From assembly GCA_008638375.1 (NCBI GenBank), contig CM018043.1, forward strand, positions 42,190,651 through 42,254,650: a stretch of 64,000 nt of DNA, in the 5' to 3' direction. Both the position numbers and the translations under genes were made by a program. Below are positions 32,691 through 45,397 of this stretch, piece after piece (positions within the stretch are counted from its first letter, which is position 1; every line of letters begins with the position of its first letter). This DNA comes from Nyssa sinensis (Eukaryota; Streptophyta; Magnoliopsida; Cornales; Nyssaceae). Under the pieces are notes generated by a model, which was not told where the DNA came from, did no database searches, and saw nothing but the letters and a program-made list of their open reading frames with translations.

Positions 32691-33177
32691 GCATCTGCTA
32701 GGTCCTGCCCCTTCCATAAAACTTAGGTGCCCCTTAGAGCTTAAACCTTCTTTCAAAGTAATTGTATATATACTCTTTAAAAGCCTTGTATCTATCCTAT
32801 GTGGGACACAAGTTTTTTTACAAGTTTAAAGCTTTTGTCACTATTTTCAAGTAGTGATGTTTAGAGGCAATTTCTCATTCACTCCTTAATGGTTTTGAGC
32901 AACCCAATATATGATCTTAATCTTTCCATGGAAGAGAACACATTTTTATATAGACCCACCAAAATTAATGTTTGAGACCCACTATAATTTTAACTCAAAG
33001 ATGACCAAAAAATTATTCTCAAAATTCATTATTTCTAACAAGCATCATGTTAGCAAGCTTTTTTCACAAAATTAAATTATAAAATTATGTTGTTATACTA
33101 TATAGATATAGATACTCCATGCGCTGTCATGATTGTATGATATAATCTAAATTTTCTAACGTAAGAGAGGGCTAGTG
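32691..33177. other. Spacer with no recognised gene
   Basis: Sequence between the 635-bp array and the next LTR. It contains 'tatcctatgtgggacacaag', a phrase often seen in dispersed plant repeats, and no coding frame. The last five bases (TAGTG) are the target duplication of the next LTR. Confidence 0.45.
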
Positions 33178-35483
33178 TGTCACGACCCGAAACCCACCCT
33201 AGGCGGATTACCGGTTCGCGACCGCCGCCCCAAGACCCGGAGGCCTCGGGACAAGGCGCGGTATCTGAATAGATGTGCTTCATGTGGTTACGGAAGCGTG
33301 AAAAACTTTTTCTTTTCTTTTCTCATTTTAAAATTTGCACATCCGTCCGATACTGCCGCTATTCACAATGGTACACATGATCATACATTCAGAGCATAAC
33401 TAAAAACTTAAAGGTTTTTATAGTGGATACATGTTCAGCTGCCCCTTGGGGCTTAATACATAACAATTCACTACCTTACTAAAACAAAGGTTACAACTTA
33501 AGTTTATGATACTTAACAAAAGAACTACTTAGATATCCCTTCCAAAAACAGCTAGGCTCATCCTCATCGTCTTCCAATCAGCCCTATTGTCAATCACCTG
33601 AAAGGGGGATCCCAACAAAGTCCGGGTAAGCTAATCTAAGCTTGTGAGCAATTCCAGTATTCGTCATGGGGTTTTCAATTAGTAGTGGTTTTAGTACATA
33701 AGATTTTGTAAACACTCATTGCCAATTGCTCGTATAATTGAACATAGAACATATGCATTTCTTAAAACAGATAGCTTCGAAACATTTAAAGTATTCAAGC
33801 TAAACTCGTACTTCGTCAAATAGAGTATATAACTCAAAACATATGCATTTCATAAAACAGATAGCTTTGAAACATTTAAAGTATTCAAGCTAACATATAC
33901 TTCTTTATATACTTCAAAACATATAACATAACATGTATTTCTTAAATAGAGTATATAAAACTCAAAACATATGCATATTGAAAATGAGGGTAAAACCTGC
34001 TTCCATTTTCAAACTCATTTGTCGACTTATCTCTTTCATTAGTGGAATCCGTTTCGAACCAGACTCCCGTTTTACATATACGTGGAGATATCTCATTACC
34101 TGTGGGATTAGATCCTGCTACCAGGCATTACATATGACAAGTCAATTGAGTTTCGTACAACCCAAAATCCTGACTATGTGTTGATGCACACGATAGGCCC
34201 ATTGAGTTCCGTACAACCCAAGACCTACCTATGTGCTTATTATTATCTTGTAAAGCATTTATCACATGGCTACTTCAATAGATACTTTTCATGAGTATTT
34301 AAAACATGAAATATGCAATTTCTGCGATAGGGCTTCAATACTTGAAATAATCCAATTCAGAATATTTAAAGAGATTTGCATTTAAACCGGACATGCTAAA
34401 TATTTCCAAGAAAAGAATTGACTATAAAAACATTTAACCAGCATGTCATATCAGAACAATTTAAAAACAGGAATCGTAATTAGAAACTGAATTTGAAATT
34501 CAAGTGCTTCCCATAACTTAGAACATTATTCAAATCCATGGAGTTAAATCTCCACTTCGAACATAGGGTTACTCACCTTGGTCCCTTAGGGTTAGTGCTA
34601 ATAATGCGCTTTCCCACTTCCTTTGTAGTTCCTAAGAACAATTCATAAACATCTCATCAACTTCACATTCATTGCAATATCATCTCAATATTCCTTAACT
34701 TATGCTTAAATCGTATTAGATCCTAAAACGATTTCATAATTTCATATATACTTAACTTAACTCGTACTCTTAACCTATGACACAGTTTAATGTTCACCGT
34801 AAACCCTAGTTTCTTACAGTCAAATTTCGTGATGTTTTGAGGGCCCTTTTTGCCTGTTTTCTTTCCCAAACACTTCCTAATACTTCTTAGCATATTTCTA
34901 CATTGATTTAGAGCTTCGAGTTTATCTTAGAGGCTCGGTTTAGGTCGCGATAACCAGACCTGTACATGGGTCGTTCATGCTCATTTCTTGGTGATTTTTC
35001 ATGGGGTCTAGCTTGTTTTGATCCCCTCTTCATGGGGTTTCATTTCCCATTCAAAAAAATGGACTTAAAGGTAGATTTGTGAGGTTGGGTTTTGAAACCT
35101 GTACCTGCAAGTCAATGTTTGGAGGTCATTTCTTGTGATTTTTGGTCGCGGTTATAGGTTTTTGGCATGTTTGTGGAGTCCATTTGAAGCCTTGATAAGC
35201 CAAATCGGGTTTAGAAGCAATCGGTTCAGACCTGCCATGAGCAAGGTCTCCAATGGCCATAGCTTATGGGTTTCCATTTCTTAGATGCTTTCAAGACCAA
35301 AAATCATACTTGACACACTTCTAAACATATATTAAGCATCATATGTTTCTATACAACTTAGAAACAGTTCCTAATACTTCATAATTCTAGAGAGAGAAAC
35401 ATTAAAATTTTGGATATTTCTTACCTTTTCTCACTGTTTTCTCCCTTCCTCTTGCCCTGATTCTCCTTTCTCCTCTTCCGAGT

Positions 35484-35518
<35 letters not shown>

Positions 35519-35832
35519 GTCTCTCTCTTTCCCTCTTTTTCTGTCTTTTTGTGTGTATCTAATATATGCATATATGCATATGTATTCATATCAATGGCCA
35601 TCACCAACTCCTTTCTTTTCACCCCCATACCCTATCTCAATCAGCCCCACTTTCTGATTTGGCCATGCCTTCTTTCATTCCCCTTCACCTAACAACATAT
35701 ATTATACATATGTTGTACATAGGCACCTTACTTCCTCTCACTTCCCACCATACCTCCTTGTCTCCATGTATATATATATATATATATATATAATATACCA
35801 CACACACACACACACCTACACTCACGGTTCCA

Positions 35833-35876
<44 letters not shown>

Positions 35877-36110
35877 CACACACTTAATTAATTTCTTATG
35901 TTTAATTAACTAATAAATTAGTTATTCAATTATATTTTATTAATCATCACATTTTATATTAATTATAACAAATACTTAATTTCTCATATTAATAAATTAA
36001 TTATATTAAATTAATTTATCATATTCTTAAGGGCTTAATATTTACACTCATTTTTCATAATCTCGTAAAACGTGCCTCATTACCCGATGTTCTCGGGTCG
36101 GGGTATTACA
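33178..36110 (-). mobile_element. Solo LTR (2933 bp), relative of A family
   Basis: TGTCACGACCCG at 33178 to GGGGTATTACA at 36110, with perfect TAGTG duplications (33173-33177, 36111-36115). It shares with A the block 'cctgaaaggggg.tcc.aacaaagtccgggtaagctaatctaagcttgtgagcaattcc'. It has a CT run (35480-35530) and AT/CA microsatellites (35768-35880). Confidence 0.94.
35768..35880. repeat. (TA)n and (CA)n microsatellite
   Basis: Alternating TA, then CA runs, inside the solo LTR. They produce reading frames of Tyr/Ile or Val/Cys repeats, which are not genes. Confidence 0.9.
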
Positions 36111-36115
36111 TAGTG

Positions 36116-39100
36116 ACAACGACGGCAAAGAAAAAAATTAACAGAAATCTAAAATGAGTGGATATTTTCTAAACCCTGTTCCAAGAAAGTATCATTGTAG
36201 GGTTAAGATATTCCTCTTGGAGGGTACATTACCGTCTCTATCTCTCTCTATATGTGTAAATGCTTTCACATAACAGAAAAAGCATCTTACAACTACTTTT
36301 GATAGGCAAGGGTTGACCATGCAGCATGCTTTAATTGCCTGTTCGCCAGGTCCCTCCTGAACCTAATTAGAAATAGCTTCAATGTATATCTATGCGCTAG
36401 ATCAATGTATAATTTTTTTTCGAAACAACGACTTCAAGTAATGATGAATGATCCCGATGCACACCAAACTGTGTTTGAATTTGTTGTCGTTAGACAAACC
36501 GAAAGAGGAAAACAACTTTCTTCAATGAAAAGTGACCTGAGTGATTGGAAAGGGAGGTGGATGTTCTAAAAAATACGATTGCCAATAAACTCTTCTGAAT
36601 TTTACTCTCTTTTTGGCTAAAATTTCTTTTGAATTTTACTCTCTGGTCAGTCAAGTTCATAATACCATAGCTTATATATTCATTCCTTTTATTTTAATTT
36701 GGTTGTTTGTATATTTATTCTTTTTTCCTTCCATATCATCAAGAACCATTCATTCTTTTTTGGGTTTTTGATTTTTTGGCCCTTGATTTTAGCCCTCACC
36801 AAAACTAATGTCATTGCCTTTACATACTTAATTTGGTTGCCACTAACACTACTCATGCAATAAGAGAAATGTTTGCTATACCGAATTTAGTTGCCTAATT
36901 TTATTTACATGCTAATGTATAAAGGGTATTTTTGACATTAATAAATTATTTTATTCTTTTATTTACATTTTAAAAAAGAGTTATGATAATTTATGTCAAT
37001 ATGTGAACCAATTCAGTAACTTTTCAGGTGCATGTAGCATTATTCTTCTAATAAAACCCTACATTTTTCATTTTTATCAATTCCACCTGACTTGCGGGCT
37101 TCTTGTACACACACAGAGCCAGATGAAGTTCTCAACTAGTGAGAAGTTTTGAGCAAGATAGTCTACCTTTAAATTAGTTTGACCAATATATTCTGAGCAT
37201 CTTCCTAGAACCCACTTTTAATTTGGCATGGTCTCACACTTAATGTCAGCCAAATGATCTTGGCCTTTAGCTAAAAAAGAAGTAAAGTGAAAGAAACATA
37301 ATAGACCAACAAACTATATGAGACTTTAATTGTACCAATAAACTTCATGACAGAGTGGATTGATTCAAAACAATCTTTTAAAGACCCCTTTTTGGTTATT
37401 ACTACTTCAAGTTTGAATTCACTTATCCACACTCTCTCCCTTTGTCAAAGATCTACTTTTGCATTGTATCTAGTCTTTCTTTCCATTTTGTCATTCAAAT
37501 ACCAGAAACTTATTATTCCTCTTTCAGTCTTTCTCATAAGCTGCAAAGTTAGAGACACTTGAGAGACGGGAACATGGCTACTCTGAATTACTTATTACTT
37601 TTTTGCATAATTTCTCTCAAGCTATATTGGATGCATGACGCATCATTTACTATTTTATAATATATGCATGATGTGATGTACATCTAAGGTCATATTAAGA
37701 AAAAATGAAAAAGAAAATTATAATGGAAAAGATCCTGATCCCAGAGACATCCTATAGTCCTAATTAACTTTCATAATTAAGAAAAAATGAAAAAAAAAAA
37801 AAAAAAAAAAGAACAAATGAGGACCATAATACTTGTTGGAAGAAAAAGTTATGTAAATACTAGTCTATGGCGGCTCCAACAAGTGGTCCCTTGATCATTA
37901 AAGATGTAGCTCATACAATGTATAAGCAGTTTTTAAAGCTCAAAGTCTCTATTGAAAGGGAAAAGAAAAAAAAACACCACTTGGTTTTTGACCATTGTGA
38001 GAATCTTTGCTGAAAAGATTCATAAAAAGAGGGAGGAGGCCCTTTCATATTTATCCTTCATCATTATTGCATTTGGCCCTCTTACATTTGCATATAGAAA
38101 GCGTGTGTGTGTGTGTGCGCGTGTATATATGTATGTGTATGTGGTGGGCTATGTGATACATGGACATGGCTAATTTCAATACTTTTTCAATTTTCAAGGT
38201 ACCTTTAATTTATGCTACTTATTTAATTATTTAATAATATATACGTAATATGATAAACAAGATCACAAGGATCCTATTTCTTTAATGAGTGATGACTTTC
38301 GAAAAAGCCATTTTTCTAGTGTATCAAAAATTTATTTTGATTTTCTTTAACATAACAGTAATAAAAAAAAAAAATGAGTTGGGCCTGAAGAAGAATTTGA
38401 GTTGGGTCAGCATAGGGCCCGGCTTGCCATAAATGAGTTGGGCTTGAAGAAGAATTTGAGTTGGGCTCAAGCCTAACCCAGCATAGGGCCCATCTTGCAA
38501 TAATTTGTTCTGCTAGATTCCTTTAATATGAGTAGATTGAGACCATTATTTTGTGTAATAGTAAAATATTTGAACTGTCATGTGTAAAAGTATGATTTGA
38601 ATTTAAGAATAAGTCTTTGCACGTAAAAACTAATTAAAAATTAGGTTTGTATTTAGTACATTCCTCTTGACAGATAATTGGGACCATTATTAAGTAATAG
38701 CCATTTAATTTTTATTTTTTTTGGGAACCGAAGTTGTATCATACAATTATTCCTCAATTTTGGATCGTGAAAAGTCTAACAAATCAACAACTGTAACAAG
38801 TACAGAGATAAAATTCAGTTCAAAGTTAAAATAAATAAATAAATTATACATCTCTTCCTAATAAAAAAAGTGAGAATAGAACCCAGAGATCACGAGTTAC
38901 CAAATAGAATAGCCCTAGTTGGAAAATAATAACCATTTGCAAACCTTCACAATAGCTAATGCTTCTTAAAGAACTAAGTATAAATATTAGCTCTGCCTCC
39001 GATCTACTCTCTTAATAATTTGTGTGTTCTTAGTTCTTACCCCTCACGTAGTTAGAGTGTCCCATAGTAGTATAGGAAAAATAAAGAAGAAAAATAAAAG

Positions 39101-39480
39101 CTAAGATCTCCTTGAAATAAATTATTCATTTCAAAAAATTCATATTAAATTTTTTCTATATAAAAGACTCAAAAAAAAAAAAAATTTACTACAAAAGTCT
39201 AATTATATACTTTCACCTTAATTTTGCTAAAAAAATATGACCGTTTAGACTAAAATAGTCTCATAATTAACATAATTAATTAGGTTTATCTTTTAGATTT
39301 TATTATTGGACAATTTAAAATGTAATTTTTTTAGCATAATTATTGATATTTTTAATCAAGTTAATATGACTTGACTTTTTTTTATAATAACAAGTCTTTA
39401 TTTGGACCTTTTAGATAGACAAAAAAAAAAAAAAAAATTATGAATTTTGTAGGTTGAGTATTTTATTTTAAGAATTCTTT
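36116..39480. other. AT-rich region without recognised repeat or gene
   Basis: About 3.4 kb without LTR landmarks. There are poly-A runs (37790-37810, 39170-39185, 39420-39438) and a (GT)n run (38103-38145). No frame longer than about 75 codons looks like protein. It may be old host intergenic DNA or a badly decayed element. Confidence 0.45.
38374..38496 (+). repeat. Short direct duplication (about 65 bp)
   Basis: 'gagttgggc(c/t)tgaagaagaatttgagttggg' and 'agcatagggccc' occur twice in tandem. Confidence 0.75.
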
Positions 39481-40268
39481 AATATGTTTTTAAAAAAATA
39501 GCATTGAATAATATTTTTTTTTTTATAATTAAGAAGCCAATTAGTTATTTAATAGGTTGTCTTGTTATGACACGGCCCAAGTTTCAAGTGTGAGAGACAA
39601 GCGATTGTGGGTCAATTAGGGGGGCATATGTGGGATTATGGTGGGCGGTGGCGTACTTTTGGGCCGTGCATTTATCGCGCGTGTCATTGCACGTGATAAT
39701 CGGTATCCTATGAAGAACAAAGTGCCTGACTAAGTAGTAGATACAGAACACATGAAATATAGACCAAGGACACAGATATTCTTAAACAGATGACTTGAGG
39801 TCAAGGAACAATTAGTTGAATGGCAAGTCTATTATAAAAGAATGATAATTAGGAACTAGTGTGAACTCTTCGAGTTCTGCGTGATACTATTAGAATGAAA
39901 TATACCCCAGATATATATTAGTAGACTTAATGAATAGAGTTTTAAAACCCTATTTAGGAAATTTCATGATTTTGTTCACCAGATGATGCCTTAAATTTAC
40001 GAAGAACTGGAAGAACCATAGAAAGGAATTGAGATTCACATGAAGGTTTTGAAATACACTTGGAAATTTTAGAAAAATAGAAAAATGATTTGATGTTACT
40101 GTAAAACTTGATTTGAAGTGACTGTAAAACTTGATTCTCAACAGAAAATTTTTATCTAGTTAGTGTAACATCCGTTTCAGTTGTACCCCGATGTAAAAGA
40201 AACCACGAGAACCCCCGGAGTTAGAACCACTAAGTTTGGGGACAAACTTATTTTTAAGGAGGTAAGAA
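39481..40268 (+). mobile_element. Probable decayed internal end of the element owning LTR 40269
   Basis: No coding match is visible. The last bases (AAGGAGGTAAGAA) form a polypurine tract immediately before the LTR, so at least the final part is retrotransposon internal sequence. How far left it extends is unclear. Confidence 0.45.
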
Positions 40269-40890
40269 TGTAATATCCCGACCCAGGATATGGTACATAA
40301 ACTAGAGTAGACCCGGTCAAGTACACGTAAATCGAGATAGGTCGAGTCGAGTAGCGTAATGACAGCTGTAACCGAACATGAGTTCCGAATAAATAGAATA
40401 ATTTCATTTTATCAAAAAAAAGAGTCAAATAATAATACCGAATTTTAACCAAGCAATGATCATAATATCAAGAGTAAACCGAGACCGATTCAGACCGAGA
40501 ATAGTAGACCCCAAGATATACTAAATTATTTTAATGAGTAATATACAGTGACGAGTACAATTACCGAGGTAATTAGTAGAAGTTATAATTTCAGAGAAGT
40601 TCAAGATTAAGATGAGCCAAGTATGAGTAAACCGAGCCGAGGATGGTAATACCAAAATAAACCTGAGCCATCACAGTAAGCTATGTAACGAAATAAGCAC
40701 GCAGTTCGAGATAGATAATACGATTCATTAATTTAGAAATATACAGTTTAAAAATACGAGAAGTGAGTTTTAAATAATCCCGACTATCTAGTAGTACCGT
40801 ACAATAAATCCCGAAAGGTACAGAGAATCGTGTACGTAGGCCAATATATGCCTCGTTATACGTGCACAGTATATTTTAATAAATACAAGG

Positions 40891-40922
<32 letters not shown>

Positions 40923-41474
40923 TTATATATATATATACGGTTATGTATATATATATATGTATTTTATAAAAATTTGTATTAGTATAAATATATATATATA
41001 TATATATATAATGCAATTAATATATATATATAAGCATACAAGTAAAAAGTAGAAATAAAGAAAGAGAAAAGAGCAGCCTACACCAACGTGTTGTATGGTG
41101 TTAGTGGTGTGATTTTATATATTATATAATGCATATGTATAATACCAAGTGAATCAAAGGAAAGAAAAGAAACTAAGAAAAGAAACAGAAAAAGAATAGA
41201 AAAGAAATGGCAAAGGGTGTCGGCAATGCATTGAGTATCATGTGTCTCATATGTATAATATATTATATATATGCCTACAAATATTTAGTTGAAGTAACAA
41301 GCAAGAAAGAGAAAAGAAAAAAGAAAGAAATAGAAAGTCAATTAAAGGGGCTGGAGAAGCAGGCAGCCGAAAAGAGAGATTTTTATATATGTATACGTGT
41401 GTAGTTGTGTAGCATGCAACAGGAGGTTTATGTATATATATATGTGGTTGTGTAGTGGTCAACAAAAGGGGCAT

Positions 41475-41522
<48 letters not shown>

Positions 41523-44083
41523 GCATGTAGGTGTGTAGTGTAAAACAAGAAAGAAGAGGCGGTGGAGCAGAGAGAACAGCCGAGAGAAGAAGAATTGGAA
41601 AGAATAGAAGTGAAAAGCTACGGGCAAAAACGTGAAAAAAATAATAAGGTTGGTGTTAGATTCTATTTTAATTTTTAACAAGCATGAATGATAGATTTAA
41701 TGATATAGTCTTAAAGAGCATGAAAAATGGTGAATTTAGGAAAAAACTGCAGCCCATTTGGTTGAGAAACAAGTGAGAAAAACTAATTTAAAACTTGAAG
41801 GAAAATTTTCGGGTCATCGAGTTTTAAATCGTTTTATGAATTGGAGATTGTTGCCCATAAGTGCAACAACTTATAAGTAAAATTTGGGCTCAAAACAATG
41901 GCTAAAAAGCCATGAAATAATGAAAATTCAGTTCGTCGGAAAGTTGGGATAGCTCGCCGGAGCTGGCTGCAATTGCATTTTCCGAGGCCTTCCAGTGATC
42001 CAAACTAAATTTCGAGAGTAGATATGGAAAGCCCATGAGGAGTAAAAGAGGACCCAAGTGGTTAGACGTCGAAACGTCACCGGAAACCAGCTGCCATCAC
42101 CGGAGAAGATGACTAGCTGCACGGCTGGCAGCGCTGCACGCTGTTGTGCGTGTTGGCTTTCTTGGTGTTTTGGTTCACGGGTCAGGTCGGGTTGACCCGC
42201 CCAGCTATCAATGGGTTAGACCAATTATTTTATGATTTTTAAAATTTTAAAATTAAAGATTTGGGACTGTTTGGACATAAAAATAATAAATTAAAATAGG
42301 AATGAGGATAGCCTATCCGAGGTTTTGGGTTTATCCATTGTTTGGCTATTCCAAATTGGAATAGAAAATTATGATAATTATAAATTTACCCAGAACTTAT
42401 GATAATTAGATTTTGACCCCAAGTAATAAAATAATATTTAAATTAAAAGGGAAATTACCAAAATGCCCTTAAGTCAAAAAGTAATCAAACGGACTCCGAT
42501 TAAAAATGAAAGAATAGTGAATTTTTATTATTTTGAGCATTCCGGACTCAACCGTAGAGTCCAATTTGTGAAAAGAGGTCTCGAGAAGTAAGAAATCGTA
42601 AAAGTGCAAAATGACCGTTTTGCCCTTTTTAGTACTGAAGTTTGAATTGAATTCCGCGAAAGCCTAAACCGACTTTGTTCGACATTTTGGATTCAATAGT
42701 AGAGTTTATTCTAGTAAAAGAGATATAAATAATAAAGAGACATAAAATTTGATGAATAGCATGAATTAAATAGATATATATATATATATATAGACTAAGA
42801 TGAGTTTCTTGAATCATAGGAATATCGAGATACAAGAAGAAGGCGGTTTTGACCTTCTAGACAAATACAGAAAGAGGTAAGTAAAATCCGATCTCTGCAT
42901 GTGTTACATTCCAAGCCATGTCATAGTTCCTTGTATATATATTGCCTATTATACTCTGTATATACACACCAGTGTTTATTTAACCACATTGATATTGCGC
43001 TATAATGTGGGAGATTGTTATTGATTTCTATATATATCTCGATCATGATTGTACACTTGTGCACATATTTCTTTATGCACATTTGTACCTAGGGCCGTGA
43101 GGGCCAGACAGTTTTATTCGAAACAGTCTAGTAATCGTAGCCTCGAAAACTATTGTTACGTCAGATTGCCTAGAACCAGTTATGATTCCACTATACTCTT
43201 TGTGGAAGATAGCATGATCCTGATATATTATTAGTGCCGGATTTGTGCTCAGTCACATCTCCATTTGATGCTATTTATGACCTTCGGGTCCAGGTTCCGA
43301 GTGGAACATTTACTACGTCGCTATGCGAGGCATGGGACGTATAGTTGCAATATACACAGAGCAGTATTCATACAGCCCGAGCTGATTTGAATACTAGCTC
43401 AGGGGGTAGCCGGGCCCCACGAGAGCATCTCAATTTTAGTTGATATCACTATCTTTTATTTTTTATATTCATAGCTTGATCATGTTAAATTTTATTGAAT
43501 GATCATGAGATTTTACAGCTTTCAGTACAGTGCTTACATTCCATACTTGATATAGCTCATGACTATAGTAGTATGATATTGATGGCATAGCAGTATCATT
43601 TCCTTATTATTTGACTTCTATCATTTGATATTGAGTTATCTATTCATTGACTGGCTAGTATTCTTTTATACCCTTGTACACATGGCAAAGTAAAGGACTA
43701 CTTACTGAGTTTTCATGGCTCATCAGATACTACACAACATTTGACTTTTAGGCACAGATATAGAAGACAAACAATAGAGTTTGCTAGCTAGAAGGTGGAC
43801 ATTTGCTTTGAAGTTGCAGTGTAATACTTAGTACAAACAGTCTTATAGCTCTCCCATGTTATCCACATCTTGGGGATGAACAATTGTATTAAGAAATTTT
43901 TTATTCCGCACTTTGTAAACATTATATGTATCAGATACAACTTTTAATTATTTATTCCGCATTTTAGTAGTTGCATGTTAGTAGCACTGATTGTGTAGCA
44001 AGTTGAGACCCTTGGTTCGACAAGCAACGTCGGATCAGGTACGCGACACGAGATTCGCATAAGGTAGGTCTCGGGTTATGACA
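40269..44083 (+). mobile_element. Orphan 3' LTR (3815 bp)
   Basis: TGTAATATCCCGACCC at 40269 to GGTTATGACA at 44083. It is preceded by a polypurine tract rather than a target duplication, and the right flank CTTAT has no match at left. Its partner 5' LTR and coding region are not in the window. It is homologous to the outer LTR (1-391, 29271-30217). It contains several (AT)n runs at 40888-41015 and 41475-41520. Confidence 0.82.
40888..41520. repeat. AT microsatellite cluster
   Basis: Four or more (TA)n runs, plus purine-rich AAAGAAAAGA stretches between them. Confidence 0.85.
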
Positions 44084-44593
44084 CTTATTCTAATTCTAAT
44101 ATATTAAAGACTCCTATTTAGAATGGGAAATAATTAAAATAATAGATATTTATCTAAAAGAACAAATTTGAGATAAGCTCAAATTTGAAAATTAAAGAAT
44201 CTTACAATGATTCTAAAAAAAAAAAATACATGTTATTGGCAAGTATTATATTTTCCCTACATCAACTAGACTACATTGGTTGGTAACTCATGATTTTTCT
44301 AAAGTGGGAGGTCATATATTCTACTTTCATTTTTCTCACCAGGAGACGATGTGTAGTATTTTTTTTCTTCTTAACTTTGGATTAGACTTTATTTTTCTAA
44401 TTGTTGTAGTTTTTTAATAAAGATTTAGGGAAAAATTTGAAGGAGAGATATGTAGTTTAGTTTTTTTAATAAAAAATTAGGAAAGAAATATAAGAGGAGA
44501 TATGTAATTTATTTCTTCCGTCGAATTTTGGGTTAGACTTTATCTCTGTAGTTTATTAATTGTTAAACTTTTTTAATAAAAATTTGGGGAAAC
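44084..44593. other. AT-rich spacer
   Basis: No gene or repeat is recognised. 'tttttaataaa(g/a)att.(g)g' recurs loosely three times at 44410-44590. The last five bases GAAAC are the expected target duplication of element C, whose other end is outside the window. Confidence 0.4.
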
Positions 44594-44691
44594 TGATATA
44601 CCACAAACAGACACACCAATCACCTTGAGACACGTGTGCTTATAGAGCTGATAATCTCGATCATACAGAGCAGCCACAGCCTTCGGGGCAT

Positions 44692-44731
<40 letters not shown>

Positions 44732-45321
44732 TACAAAGCCGATAAACTCGGTCATACAGAGCAGTGACAGCCTTCAGGGCATTCTCATATATATATATCC
44801 TACAGAGTCGATAAATTCGGTCATACAGTCCAGGCGGAGCCTCCAAGGCATTCTTATGCACATATCCTCCAAACCTTATGCTCTGGGAAATATTCACTCG
44901 GTATTTCATATGGTTCCGACCTTATGGTTTCCTTAACAACTGCCAAGCAGGGAATAAGGAAACAGTCTTCAACACGGAAACAGTCTTCAATAAGGAAGCT
45001 ACTATCTATGATTATGATCTCTATCTACGACACAATACTCCACAAGGTAACTGCAATCTCCGATGATCAAATCCCTATATTCATGACATCGAATCCTAAT
45101 CAACTTAGGAAGGCCACGATCTATAAATTAAACCCTAAAGGTACGCTTTATTTTCCATGCTCATTCTTTGACTTTCAATACAGTCTTTTCAATTTCGTTT
45201 ACTTACTTAAGCATCGGAGCGGCTATCGCTGGAGCCAATCCGGTGGTCCTCTTATCATCTTTTTGAGTGTTCTACAGGTCACGGAGCCCACACTTATTGC
45301 GAGTCGAAAAGTGCAGCATCA
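44594..45321 (+). mobile_element. Element C 5' LTR (728 bp)
   Basis: It starts TGATATACCA and ends GTGCAGCATCA, as in element B, with many substitutions. An (AT)n run (44695-44730) and a 'cata(c/a)agagc(a/c)g..gacagccttc.gggcattctcatatatat' near-triplication (44655-44860) make it longer than B's LTR. Confidence 0.9.
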
Positions 45322-45340
45322 GTTTGGCGCCGTCTATGGG
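45322..45340 (+). other. Primer-binding site region of C
   Basis: GTTTGGCGCCGTCTATGGG follows the LTR end directly, matching B's site apart from four bases. Confidence 0.6.
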
Positions 45341-45397
45341 ATCGACTAATCTCCAAGTGCTCTATTCACAACTCGTCTTTTTTCTCACCGGAAAACT

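Noticed and set aside
40269..44083. Target duplication for this LTR
   Set aside because: The left flank is a polypurine tract and the right flank CTTAT has no match, so it is not a solo LTR. I did not claim one.
1..44083. Pairing the outer LTR and the 40269 LTR as one element
   Set aside because: Both are plus-oriented and related, but they are clearly diverged. No primer site follows the first at 30218, and the sequence between includes unrelated material, so they are more likely separate insertions.
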